Positions 1 through 5,837 are shown, numbered from the stretch's first letter. The stretch is 9,295 bases of DNA from an uncultured Gloeocapsa sp. (GCA_937930495.1 CALGKL010000243.1:1-9295), one strand, 5' to 3'. Numbers and translations: made by a program. The notes: generated by a model from the letters alone, not told the origin.

Positions 1-205
1 TTAATAACATTAGGGTATAAATACCATCTGCATCGTCATAACTAGCTTGTTGAACGGGATATTTTCCGTCTTGGAGTCGATTATTGAGTACTGCTGGTTG
101 ATTACTGCTGGTTTGTCGTACTTGACTTGTGCTTCCTGAACTACAGGCGATGGTCGTCAAAGTTAGACTTAGGCATAGTAATAGGGTAATGATTTTACGA
201 AACAT
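1..205 (-). CDS. Small putative lipoprotein, N-terminal part (truncated by window edge)
   Basis: An open frame starts with ATG at 205-203 and runs without a stop to the window edge, giving the first 68 residues. It opens with a basic start (MFRKI) and a hydrophobic core (about residues 5-19). This ends in a lipobox-like TTIAC with Cys20, followed by a Ser/Gly/Thr-rich linker, as in a bacterial lipoprotein processed by signal peptidase II. The later part (DGKYPVQQASYDDADG, about 49-64) reads like a folded extracytoplasmic domain, but I do not recognise the family. It starts 14 bp after the stop of the DUF1517 gene on the same strand and is probably the third gene of the serpin operon. Function unknown; the C-terminus lies outside the window. 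Confidence 0.72.
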   Translation of the reverse strand, partial: MFRKIITLLLCLSLTLTTIACSSGSTSQVRQTSSNQPAVLNNRLQDGKYPVQQASYDDADGIYTLMLL

Positions 206-219
206 AGAAAAACCTGTTT

Positions 220-819
220 TTATAAGGGTATTAATTCAGGAAAATTGAGAATAAGTTGCTCACTAGTCAACTCATCTCCTAGTTTAGCTGGTGAGAAGTG
301 AACTTGAATCGCTCGATAGCGGTTTTGATAGTTAAGATTGATTAGGGTTTTTAACCCGTTTTCCATCCCTGAGATACTCGCTAAATCTGTTTCTAGTTCG
401 GGTACTTCTCCTTCTACCGCTACTGCGATCATAACAACTAAATTCTCAGTAACAGGAACTGTGAGAGGTTCGTTTTCCTCTACTCCCCCTAAATCTGGGT
501 CAGCTAGATAACGTTGCGCTGAGTCTGTAAATAACTCGTTGATATATTCTCCCGCTTCTGCTTCATTCCAGAAGACATCCCCTTCGTTAGCTGCTGATTG
601 CCAATATACTTTAAGTTGTAACAAGTTTTCGCAAATTTCTACTAGACACTCTCCTAAGACTTCTAAATCTCCATCGGCGGCGATGGCTTCTCGTGAAGCT
701 TGGTTGAGTACACCTAGTAAGGGGGCTACTTCTTGACCTCTCAGGTGTAGAAAGATGCGACAAACCATGTATCGAGTTTTCCCCGTTAGTCTGTTAAAGC
801 GATCGCCTAATAAACCCAT
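220..819 (-). CDS. DUF1517 family protein, soluble form
   Basis: A 199-residue protein with no signal peptide or membrane segment. Residues 1-105 are a helical, acidic domain (RFNRLTGKTRY at 8-18, DGDLEVLGE at 49-57, WNEAEAGEYINELF at 84-97). Residues 124-199 resemble the C-terminal half of DUF1517 proteins (Pfam PF07466) of cyanobacteria and plastids: a strand ENLVVMIAVAVEGE, a short helical stretch, then a strand and the ending LTSEQLILNFPELIPL, close to the LSERELLEDYPLLRPL-type ending of that family as I recall it. Many DUF1517 proteins have an N-terminal membrane segment; this one does not, so it should be cytoplasmic unless tethered by a partner. The start ATG at 819-817 follows a run of A preceded by AAAGGT, a weak ribosome site. 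It lies 18 bp after the serpin stop and 14 bp before the lipoprotein start, suggesting cotranscription. Biochemical role unknown. Confidence 0.82.
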   Translation of the reverse strand: MGLLGDRFNRLTGKTRYMVCRIFLHLRGQEVAPLLGVLNQASREAIAADGDLEVLGECLVEICENLLQLKVYWQSAANEGDVFWNEAEAGEYINELFTDSAQRYLADPDLGGVEENEPLTVPVTENLVVMIAVAVEGEVPELETDLASISGMENGLKTLINLNYQNRYRAIQVHFSPAKLGDELTSEQLILNFPELIPL

Positions 820-837
820 CTTTTTTTTTACCTTTGA

Positions 838-2097
838 TTACTCTACAGTTGGGTTAAGCATTGCACCCATAAACAACATTGTACCGGTCTGACGTTCCCC
901 AATTACGTAGAAAAAGGGTCGGTTAACCTCCATTGTCGGTCTTAATGAGGTTTGTCGTATTCCTATTGAAGTAACAGCAGCTGCCTCTGTTCCCTCTTCG
1001 TTGACTTCTACAAATGTTTTATGTTTGACGTTGCTAATGTGGACTTTTTGGGTAGTCATTGCGGAAAAATCGGCTTTTTCGGCTGAAAATGCTTTATTCA
1101 TTCCTAATTCCTCGAGTATATCTGCCATATCTTGCTCATACTCTATTTTAAATTTCGGTAACACAACACTTACTTCTACTGGTCGCATTTCCTCTAGCCA
1201 TTTTTGCCAATTTTCCAGATTTAATGAGCCTAAAAAATCATCTAAATTCCTTTCTTCACTAGGGAGAAAGATATACATATTAAGATTTTCTGTTTCGCCA
1301 TAGGGGAGACTAATTGCTTTAAAATCTTCCTTTTCTAAGTAGGGAAATTTGTTCGTTTGTGACATGAAACTGACGGTTGTTTCTGGACCATCTTTTGGGT
1401 AAAATGGTCTTTCTATTGTGCTTTCGGGATTAAATTGATAAGTCCAATTCCCCTTGAAATAAACCGCATTAATCAGAAATAAAATCTCTTGGGGCTCTAT
1501 CCGGTCAATGATTTTAGTAATTTTACCTGAGGTATTTTCATTCACCCAATTATTAATCTTACTTACTGCATTCTCATTGCTAAAATCTAACTCAGTAATT
1601 TCGGCGTTGTAAAAGGTTTGATTATTGTTTAAAAATTCTTCCTGAAAAACTAAACCTTCTTTTAACCATAATGAATTGGCGATCGCTAATTGCACCATAG
1701 GGTCTGCATTGGTTAGAATACCCCTCAAGGTCTGATTTTGACTATTGATTGTCTCTAATTCTAAATCCCTAATCTGTAATACCTCTGCCATTTCTTGTGC
1801 TGTCTCTCCTCTAGCACCGTTGTAGAGCATAGAAAGAGCGAAACTCAGACTAGATGGTGAGATAAAGATATTCTCCTGTTGGTTTTGTTTCCACAGTAGC
1901 GCGAATAAATTTAACCCAAAGCGGTTATTGGCTTCGACTATCTCTTGGGTTGAGGTCATAGTTTTGGTTTCTGACATGGTTAGTTGTGGTTGTACGGTTA
2001 TCCCTACTATAGTTAATAATATAGTTAGGAGGAAAATAACTAATGGTTTAATCTTTCTGACCATAGGTAAATCTTTGTCATAGTCTTTTCGTCGCAT
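838..2097 (-). CDS. Exported serpin (serine protease inhibitor family I4)
   Basis: A 419-residue protein of full serpin length. Residues 13-35 are a basic then hydrophobic stretch, a signal peptide or N-terminal anchor, followed by the complete serpin fold. Visible signatures are NIFISPSSLSFALSML (76-91), NAVYFKGNW (210-218), the hinge EVNEEGTEAAAVT (364-376), RPFFYVI (393-399) and LFMGAMLNP (408-416). The hinge fits an inhibitory serpin: P15 Gly369, P14 Thr370 and small residues at P12-P10. The loop from Gly369 to Asn392 has the same length as in human alpha-1-antitrypsin, placing P1-P1' at Thr383-Ser384 with Arg381 at P3. Such serpins trap serine or cysteine proteases covalently after loop cleavage. 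A second start at Met12 (2064-2062) gives a more typical signal peptide; neither start has a clear ribosome site. The signal implies action in the periplasm, thylakoid lumen or outside. First gene of a probable three-gene operon. Confidence 0.95.
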   Translation of the reverse strand: MRRKDYDKDLPMVRKIKPLVIFLLTILLTIVGITVQPQLTMSETKTMTSTQEIVEANNRFGLNLFALLWKQNQQENIFISPSSLSFALSMLYNGARGETAQEMAEVLQIRDLELETINSQNQTLRGILTNADPMVQLAIANSLWLKEGLVFQEEFLNNNQTFYNAEITELDFSNENAVSKINNWVNENTSGKITKIIDRIEPQEILFLINAVYFKGNWTYQFNPESTIERPFYPKDGPETTVSFMSQTNKFPYLEKEDFKAISLPYGETENLNMYIFLPSEERNLDDFLGSLNLENWQKWLEEMRPVEVSVVLPKFKIEYEQDMADILEELGMNKAFSAEKADFSAMTTQKVHISNVKHKTFVEVNEEGTEAAAVTSIGIRQTSLRPTMEVNRPFFYVIGERQTGTMLFMGAMLNPTVE

Positions 2098-2127
2098 TTT
2101 AACTCATTTACGTCTTTAATTTAGTCC

Positions 2128-2415
2128 ATGTTTAAAACTCTTAAAATTATCGCTACCTTTAGTATCATAATTTCTTTGATTATAGTAATTAGCAGTTTTT
2201 TGGTTCCAGCAATCACCACTTCTTACTTTATTAAAATTATTACTTGGTTAGCTTTTATTGCTTTAATCAGTCATTTTATTGAAGCTATTATCGCTTTTAT
2301 TTATACTTATAATAAAGCCGATAACCCCTTAAGATTAGCTATATATACCTTTTTTACCGGGACATTAGGATTGAGAGAAATCTGGAATAATTACCGGAAA
2401 ACCCCTAACTCCTAA
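2128..2415 (+). CDS. Small membrane protein, function unknown
   Basis: A 95-residue, very hydrophobic protein. Likely membrane segments are at about residues 5-28, 34-60 and perhaps 70-82, with a charged loop (YNKADNPLR) between the last two and a polar tail (NNYRKTPNS). The layout, with a His/Glu-containing second helix (ALISHFIEAIIAF), then a short loop, then a TFFTGTLGLREIW end, faintly recalls the DUF1145/YhhL or Tmem254-like small membrane proteins. I cannot confirm this by eye. There is one ATG choice, with no recognisable Shine-Dalgarno sequence before it. It is divergent from the serpin gene with only 30 bp between the two starts, so each promoter must lie partly inside the other gene. 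It could be co-regulated with the serpin operon, but nothing in the protein shows a functional link. Confidence 0.75.
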   Translation: MFKTLKIIATFSIIISLIIVISSFLVPAITTSYFIKIITWLAFIALISHFIEAIIAFIYTYNKADNPLRLAIYTFFTGTLGLREIWNNYRKTPNS

Positions 2416-2612
2416 TTGGTAATTACAGCTTTTGGTGAACTTGTAGTGATAGGCTTTGACAAGAAGGTTTGGAGAGAATTACGGAACAGAGAACAACCAG
2501 GAGGGAGATTTCGGTTCTCAATTAACTACAGCTTTAGTCTTGCTGATTAGGTTATTTTTCGAATTAATGTATTCTAGTATACACATAAAATGTAAAAGAA
2601 AAAGAAGCCACT

Positions 2613-2624
2613 ATACTTAAGTAT
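2613..2624. promoter_or_regulatory. Perfect 12-bp palindrome upstream of sphX
   Basis: ATACTTAAGTAT is an exact self-complementary 12-mer ending 20 bp before the sphX start codon. It overlaps a -10-like TATACT (2612-2617) that has no matching -35. It could be a regulator site or chance in AT-rich DNA. The rest of the 2416-2644 spacer shows no convincing cyanobacterial Pho box (tandem CTTAACCT-like octamers). Confidence 0.25.
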
Positions 2625-2644
2625 GAAATCAAAATCCTTGATCG

Positions 2645-3661
2645 ATGTTTATGAAGATTCCTAAGTTGAATATTTTTCTATGTCTGTTAATAACTTTATT
2701 GATTGTAGGGGTAGGGAAGGTTTATTCCCAAACCCCTCCACCAAAGGTTGCTGATAATTTTATCGACATAGACGGATCTAGTACGGTTTATCCCATCACG
2801 GAGGCTATACAAAAAGAATTCGAAGAAGAAGCAGGAGATTTACAGGTCAACGTCGCGTTTTCCGGAACAGGAGGAGGTTTTCGTAAATTCTGCAACGGAG
2901 AAACCGATATTAATGGTGCTTCTCGTCCCATTCTCCAAAAAGAGATGGAAACTTGTAAAGCTAATGGTATAGGATATGTTGAAATACCCGTTGCTTTTGA
3001 CGCTTTGAGCGTTGTGGTTAACCCCAACAATAACTGGGTAGATAACATTACCACGGATGAGCTCAAAACCATTTGGGAAAATTCAGCCCAAGGTAAAATC
3101 ACCAATTGGCAACAAGTTAATCCAAATTGGCCAGATGAAAAATTACTTTTATTTTCTCCAGGGGTCGACTCGGGTACATACGATTACTTTAATGAAGCGA
3201 TTCTTGGGGGTCTAAATCGCTCTCGTAGTGATGTTGTAGCAAGTGAGGATGACAATATCTTAGTACAGGGAGTCAGTCAATATTTAGGAGCAATGGGATA
3301 TTTTGGTATATCCTATTACTTCCTCAATCAAGATAAACTCAAAGCTTTAAGCGTTAATGGAGTTGCCCCCACCAGGGAAAACGTGGAAAATAACACCTAT
3401 AAACCTTTATCCCGTCCTTTATTTATCTATGTCAATATTCAATCAGCCCAAAAAAATCGGGATTTTCGGAGATTTATCGATTTTTATCTGAAAAATGCTC
3501 TGAGAGTTATTGAACAAGTAGGTTACATTCCTTTACCCTCAGAAGCCTATCATATAGGTTATGTCCGTTTTATACAAGGTAATGTAGGGACAGTATTTGA
3601 TGGTGTTCCTGAGCCTAACCTAAGTATTTTAGAAGTTCTCCAGCGGGAGCAAAAATTTTAA
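2645..3661 (+). CDS. sphX: Periplasmic phosphate-binding protein, SphX/PstS type
   Basis: A 338-residue substrate-binding protein that captures phosphate in the periplasm and normally hands it to the PstCAB ABC transporter. A hydrophobic signal segment spans about residues 8-24, with likely cleavage near VYSQT (26-30). The phosphate-site motifs of the family follow: DGSSTVYP (43-50), SGTGGGF (73-79), the FCNGETDINGASRP block (82-95) and GVDSGTYDYF (173-182). Cys83 and Cys104 sit where SphX proteins carry a probable disulfide pair. EDDNILVQGVS (201-211) and GYFGISYY (218-225) also match SphX. Length is normal for the family. A second in-frame ATG at 2651 (MKIPKLNIF) is an equally good start; there is no ribosome site to decide. 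No pstC, pstA or pstB lies in the window, so this is a stand-alone binding protein, common for sphX in cyanobacteria. Binding of another oxyanion cannot be excluded by eye. Confidence 0.9.
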   Translation: MFMKIPKLNIFLCLLITLLIVGVGKVYSQTPPPKVADNFIDIDGSSTVYPITEAIQKEFEEEAGDLQVNVAFSGTGGGFRKFCNGETDINGASRPILQKEMETCKANGIGYVEIPVAFDALSVVVNPNNNWVDNITTDELKTIWENSAQGKITNWQQVNPNWPDEKLLLFSPGVDSGTYDYFNEAILGGLNRSRSDVVASEDDNILVQGVSQYLGAMGYFGISYYFLNQDKLKALSVNGVAPTRENVENNTYKPLSRPLFIYVNIQSAQKNRDFRRFIDFYLKNALRVIEQVGYIPLPSEAYHIGYVRFIQGNVGTVFDGVPEPNLSILEVLQREQKF

Positions 3662-3690
3662 GATTCTTTTCCCTTCTCTCCAGGGATAAG

Positions 3691-3714
3691 TCCCCAGTGC
3701 GTTAAGCCTGGGGA
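3691..3714. other. GC-rich hairpin with a mutually exclusive partner
   Basis: TCCCCAG (3691-3697) pairs perfectly with CTGGGGA (3708-3714) across a 10-nt loop. No T-run follows on either strand, so it is not an ordinary intrinsic terminator. The loop and right arm can instead form AAGCCT (3704-3709) with AGGCTT (3724-3729), or CCAGG (3680-3684) with CCTGG (3707-3711). It lies 30 bp after the sphX stop. It could be a 3' mRNA-stabilising stem, part of a small RNA, or the eroded end hairpin of an IS200/IS605-type element; the sequence does not decide. Confidence 0.45.
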
Positions 3715-3833
3715 TGTAATACAAGGCTTCTCTACTCCAGACTTGGAATTTTTTGAGAAAAGCTAGACCAAAATACTCGTTTCCAGAATAGTTTGTTCTC
3801 TTTTAAGATAATCTCCGATAGGTTTGGACTCTC

Positions 3834-3870
3834 ACTCCTCAAGATAGATCTTGAAGAGTTTTATCTTTTT
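3834..3870 (+). terminator. Rho-independent terminator (plus strand)
   Basis: ACTCCTCAAGA (3834-3844) pairs with TCTTGAAGAGT (3849-3859) over a 4-nt loop, 10 of 11 pairs with one C/A mismatch. It is followed by TTTTATCTTTTT, with further T-rich sequence to about 3882. There is no T-run on the other side, so it works only for plus-strand transcripts. It sits about 170 bp after sphX, so it ends either a long sphX 3' UTR or a separate small transcript. Confidence 0.62.
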
Positions 3871-3951
3871 GATCCTTTTTTTCTATCCTAAAAATAATCA
3901 AGACATCAAGTACAATTATTGTCGAAGGTTTACCCTGTTGATACTAGATCT

Positions 3952-3987
3952 AGAGATTATCTGAGACATAGCTCTGAGATGATCTCT
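3952..3987. other. Long imperfect hairpin in the ecfT upstream region
   Basis: AGAGATTATCT (3952-3962) pairs with AGATGATCTCT (3977-3987): 11 pairs, one of them G-U as plus-strand RNA. The stem can extend inward by GAG/CTC (3963-3965 with 3972-3974) past a 2-nt bulge. CTGAGA is repeated 13 bp apart inside it (3961, 3974). A perfect palindrome CTAGATCTAG (3944-3953) abuts the left arm. No T-run follows. It could be a regulator site for ecfT, a 5' leader structure or part of a small RNA. Confidence 0.4.
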
Positions 3988-4122
3988 TCTGGGTACAACT
4001 TTTGGCTCAGTTTAAATTATTGTTGTTTTCAGTGGGGTTGAGGATTTGGACAAACTCGCTTTCAGGGGAAAGGTTAGATTGATTATAGCAATTGAGACAA
4101 TTTAGGTTATGAATTAATTACA

Positions 4123-5007
4123 ATGGATTTATTGCGCTCCCTCGCTATTGGCTTATATTTAGAAAAACCGAGAACTTGGCTACATAAACTTGACCCTCGC
4201 GTCAAGTTATTTTGGTTGATGAGTTTTTTACTCTCTCCCCTGTTGGCTAATTATATTTGGCGACTGAGTTTAGTCGGATGGTTATTGTTATTATTTTTGT
4301 TAGCTAGTATTCCCTTTAGGGTATTTCGTCAACAGATGGGGTGGCTAGTATTGTTAGCTATATTAGTGTTTTTGATTACGATGATCGCTCCTGATGGTTT
4401 AGCGGTTAGTCATCAACCGAGATTACCTGGGGTAGATTGGGTTAGTACCTCCGATAAACCCTATAATTATGTTCTGTTTGAACAGAATCTATGGGGAGAG
4501 CAGAAATTAACCGTTACTCGTCAATCGCTAAAGTTAGCGATTCGCGCTAGTACTCTGATTTTTACCTTGATTTTTAGTACTAATCTCTATTTGTTAACTA
4601 CCGCACCCGAAGAGATTACCGCGGGTTTGGAAGAGTTAATGACTCCTCTTAGTTATTTCAAGTTACCAATCACAGAAATTGTCTTGACTTTGACTCTGTC
4701 TCTGCGTTTTATTCCTTTAGTGATGGAAGAAATACAGAATTTAGTGCGATCGCTCCGCACCCGGGGGATTAATTGGCAAAAATTGGGCATTCGCAATAGT
4801 ATTAAAGTGTGGGTATTAGCTTTGGAAACCTTGTTCGAAAATCTCTTAAGACGGGCTGAACAAATCGCTGTAGCCATGGAAGTACGCGGGTTTACCAGTC
4901 CTAATCAACATCGGGTACAATGGCACGATCTCCGCTTAAAATGGAACGATGCAGTGGCGATCGCCTGTTTAGGTTTGTTTTGGTGGTTACGTTTTCTTTT
5001 AGGTTAA
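4123..5007 (+). CDS. ecfT: ECF transporter T component (EcfT/CbiQ family)
   Basis: A 294-residue inner-membrane protein of the CbiQ/EcfT family (Pfam PF02361), the scaffold that joins a substrate-binding S component to the two ATPases of a vitamin or metal ECF transporter. It starts with the family's LHKLDPRVKL (20-29). Hydrophobic segments lie at about 30-46, 50-66, 73-90, 140-158, 183-202 and 275-292. The two cytoplasmic coupling motifs, usually Ala-Arg-Gly, appear as RTRG (212-215) and EVRG (253-256). The segment at about 90-135 is longer than in compact EcfT proteins and may be a cyanobacterial feature. The start ATG at 4123 lacks a Shine-Dalgarno sequence, but the protein begins where the family does. 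No S component or ATPase gene is adjacent, so the substrate cannot be told. It is followed after 3 bp by a lipoyl-transferase-type gene, probably in one transcript. Confidence 0.9.
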   Translation: MDLLRSLAIGLYLEKPRTWLHKLDPRVKLFWLMSFLLSPLLANYIWRLSLVGWLLLLFLLASIPFRVFRQQMGWLVLLAILVFLITMIAPDGLAVSHQPRLPGVDWVSTSDKPYNYVLFEQNLWGEQKLTVTRQSLKLAIRASTLIFTLIFSTNLYLLTTAPEEITAGLEELMTPLSYFKLPITEIVLTLTLSLRFIPLVMEEIQNLVRSLRTRGINWQKLGIRNSIKVWVLALETLFENLLRRAEQIAVAMEVRGFTSPNQHRVQWHDLRLKWNDAVAIACLGLFWWLRFLLG

Positions 5008-5010
5008 ACG

Positions 5011-5730
5011 ATGCAGACAACTTGTTGGCGTTATCTTCCTCCCCTTACCGCTAATGGTAGAGTCCAAATGGCGATCGATACCTGGTTATTACAACAACAC
5101 CGACTCGGTAAACAACCTCCCTGTTTACGCTTTTACAGATGGTCACCTCCTGCTCTGTCTTTAGGATATCATCAACGTCGTTATCCCCAACATTGGCAGC
5201 AATTAACCGATATAGACATAGTTAGACGTCCTACCGGTGGGAGAGCTGTATTACACTATCAAGATTTAACCTATATGATTGTTACCTCAAAACTCTCAGG
5301 GAAAATTATAGATGTTTATCAATACCTCTGTGAATTTTTGATCCAAGGATGGCGATCGCTCGGTTTAGAGTTAAATTATGGTGATCGCGGCAAAGAATAT
5401 CTGCATAATCCCAACTGTTTAGCGACGAGTACTCCTGCTGATTTAGTTACTACTCAAGGACAAAAACTAATCGGGAGTGCCTTACTCAAACAAGGAAATT
5501 ATTATCTACAACACGGTTCGATTCAACTAAGTCAAAATACTCAGTTAATGACCCAAATATTTGGTACTCCCGGACCAATTTACCCACCCCTTAATTATGA
5601 GCAAGATAGGATTATTGATGCTTTATTACAAGCAGCTAAGGATTGTTTTGCAATTGAGTTAAAGACTGAACCTTTATCAGAAAGAGAATGGCAACAGATC
5701 AATCAACAATCCTCTTACGTAACATTATGA
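5011..5730 (+). CDS. Lipoyl/octanoyl transferase-type protein (BPL/LPL domain, LipM-like)
   Basis: A 239-residue protein filled by one biotin/lipoate ligase catalytic domain (Pfam PF03099). Visible motifs are RRPTGGRAVLH (72-82), the acyl-site loop; the catalytic-type lysine in GQKLIGSAL (Lys152); and QHGSI (167-171). Cys136 in NPNCLATSTPADLV sits just before the lysine loop, where LipM-type octanoyltransferases carry their catalytic cysteine (CFDAPS-like context, from memory of the family). This argues for acyl transfer from octanoyl-ACP to a lipoyl domain rather than ATP-dependent lipoate ligation. It also lacks the extra C-terminal domain of LplA ligases. Start ATG at 5011 has AGG at 5001-5003, a usable ribosome site. 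The 3-bp gap to ecfT suggests translational coupling. Substrate is inferred; lipoate ligase or another acyl transferase remains possible. Confidence 0.85.
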   Translation: MQTTCWRYLPPLTANGRVQMAIDTWLLQQHRLGKQPPCLRFYRWSPPALSLGYHQRRYPQHWQQLTDIDIVRRPTGGRAVLHYQDLTYMIVTSKLSGKIIDVYQYLCEFLIQGWRSLGLELNYGDRGKEYLHNPNCLATSTPADLVTTQGQKLIGSALLKQGNYYLQHGSIQLSQNTQLMTQIFGTPGPIYPPLNYEQDRIIDALLQAAKDCFAIELKTEPLSEREWQQINQQSSYVTL

Positions 5731-5773
5731 ATATTGTTGTAAGTTCATTTAGAATAGTATATATTAGCGATCT

Positions 5774-5807
5774 AGACTAAATTGTTATATTAACAACAAA
5801 TTAGTCT
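5774..5807. promoter_or_regulatory. Probable ArsR operator: 34-bp imperfect palindrome
   Basis: AGACTAAATTGTTAT (5774-5788) and ACAACAAATTAGTCT (5793-5807) are inverted repeats matching at 13 of 15 positions around a 4-bp centre. A shorter perfect dyad TTGTTA-TAT-TAACAA lies inside (5782-5796). The half-site ATTGTTGT recurs at 5733-5740. It ends 30 bp before the arsR start codon and overlaps the likely promoter, as expected for an autorepressed ArsR-family gene. Confidence 0.62.
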
Positions 5808-5818
5808 GAGTAAATAAT
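5790..5818 (+). promoter_or_regulatory. Likely arsR promoter
   Basis: TTAACA (5790-5795, five of six matches to TTGACA) and AATAAT (5813-5818, five of six to TATAAT) are separated by 17 bp. The -35 lies inside the palindrome, so bound repressor would block polymerase. Transcription would start near 5825, leaving a short leader of about 13 nt that still holds the AGAAAG ribosome site. Confidence 0.4.
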
Positions 5819-5837
5819 CCCAAAAGAAAGTTTGAAC

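Larger units (their letters stand above)
3662..4122. other. 461-bp spacer with several RNA-structure candidates, no gene
   Basis: I find no credible protein-coding frame, tRNA or insertion sequence here. The spacer holds a GC-rich hairpin with competing alternative pairings (3680-3729), an intrinsic terminator (3834-3870), a perfect palindrome CTAGATCTAG (3944-3953) and a long imperfect hairpin (3952-3987). Its distal part must contain the ecfT promoter, but no good -35/-10 pair stands out: a TTGAGA at 4092-4097 has no suitably placed -10 ahead of the start. The size and structure would suit a small RNA gene or a structured 3' region of sphX. Confidence 0.6.

Noticed and set aside
539..736. 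Plus-strand open frame of 65 codons
   Set aside because: Lies wholly inside the DUF1517 gene on the other strand; composition is unlike a real protein and no motif is present.
1001..1303. Plus-strand open frame of 100 codons
   Set aside because: Antisense to the serpin core, which is clearly coding; no recognisable domain.
2179..2184. Perfect TATAAT on the minus strand as a promoter for the serpin operon
   Set aside because: No matching -35 at 16-18 bp (best is TGGAAC); such hexamers are common in AT-rich DNA, and it lies inside the neighbouring gene.
2456..2484. TTGACA at 2456-2461 as a promoter for sphX
   Set aside because: No -10-like hexamer at the right spacing (TTACGG at 2479-2484).
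2421..2536. Direct repeat of about 14 bp (AATTACAGCTTTTG and AACTACAGCTTTAG)
   Set aside because: Only 12 of 14 matches, 100 bp apart, with no other copies; chance is likely.
2548..2570. Pho-box-like octamers on the minus strand upstream of sphX
   Set aside because: ATTAATTC and AATAACCT match poorly and are 4 bp apart rather than the usual 3 bp.
2788..3105. Minus-strand open frame of 105 codons
   Set aside because: Antisense to sphX coding motifs; no family resemblance.
4653..4877. Minus-strand open frame of 74 codons
   Set aside because: Antisense to ecfT; no signal of its own.
5832..5837. TTG start for arsR
   Set aside because: Too close to the AGAAAG ribosome site; ATG at 5838 has proper spacing.
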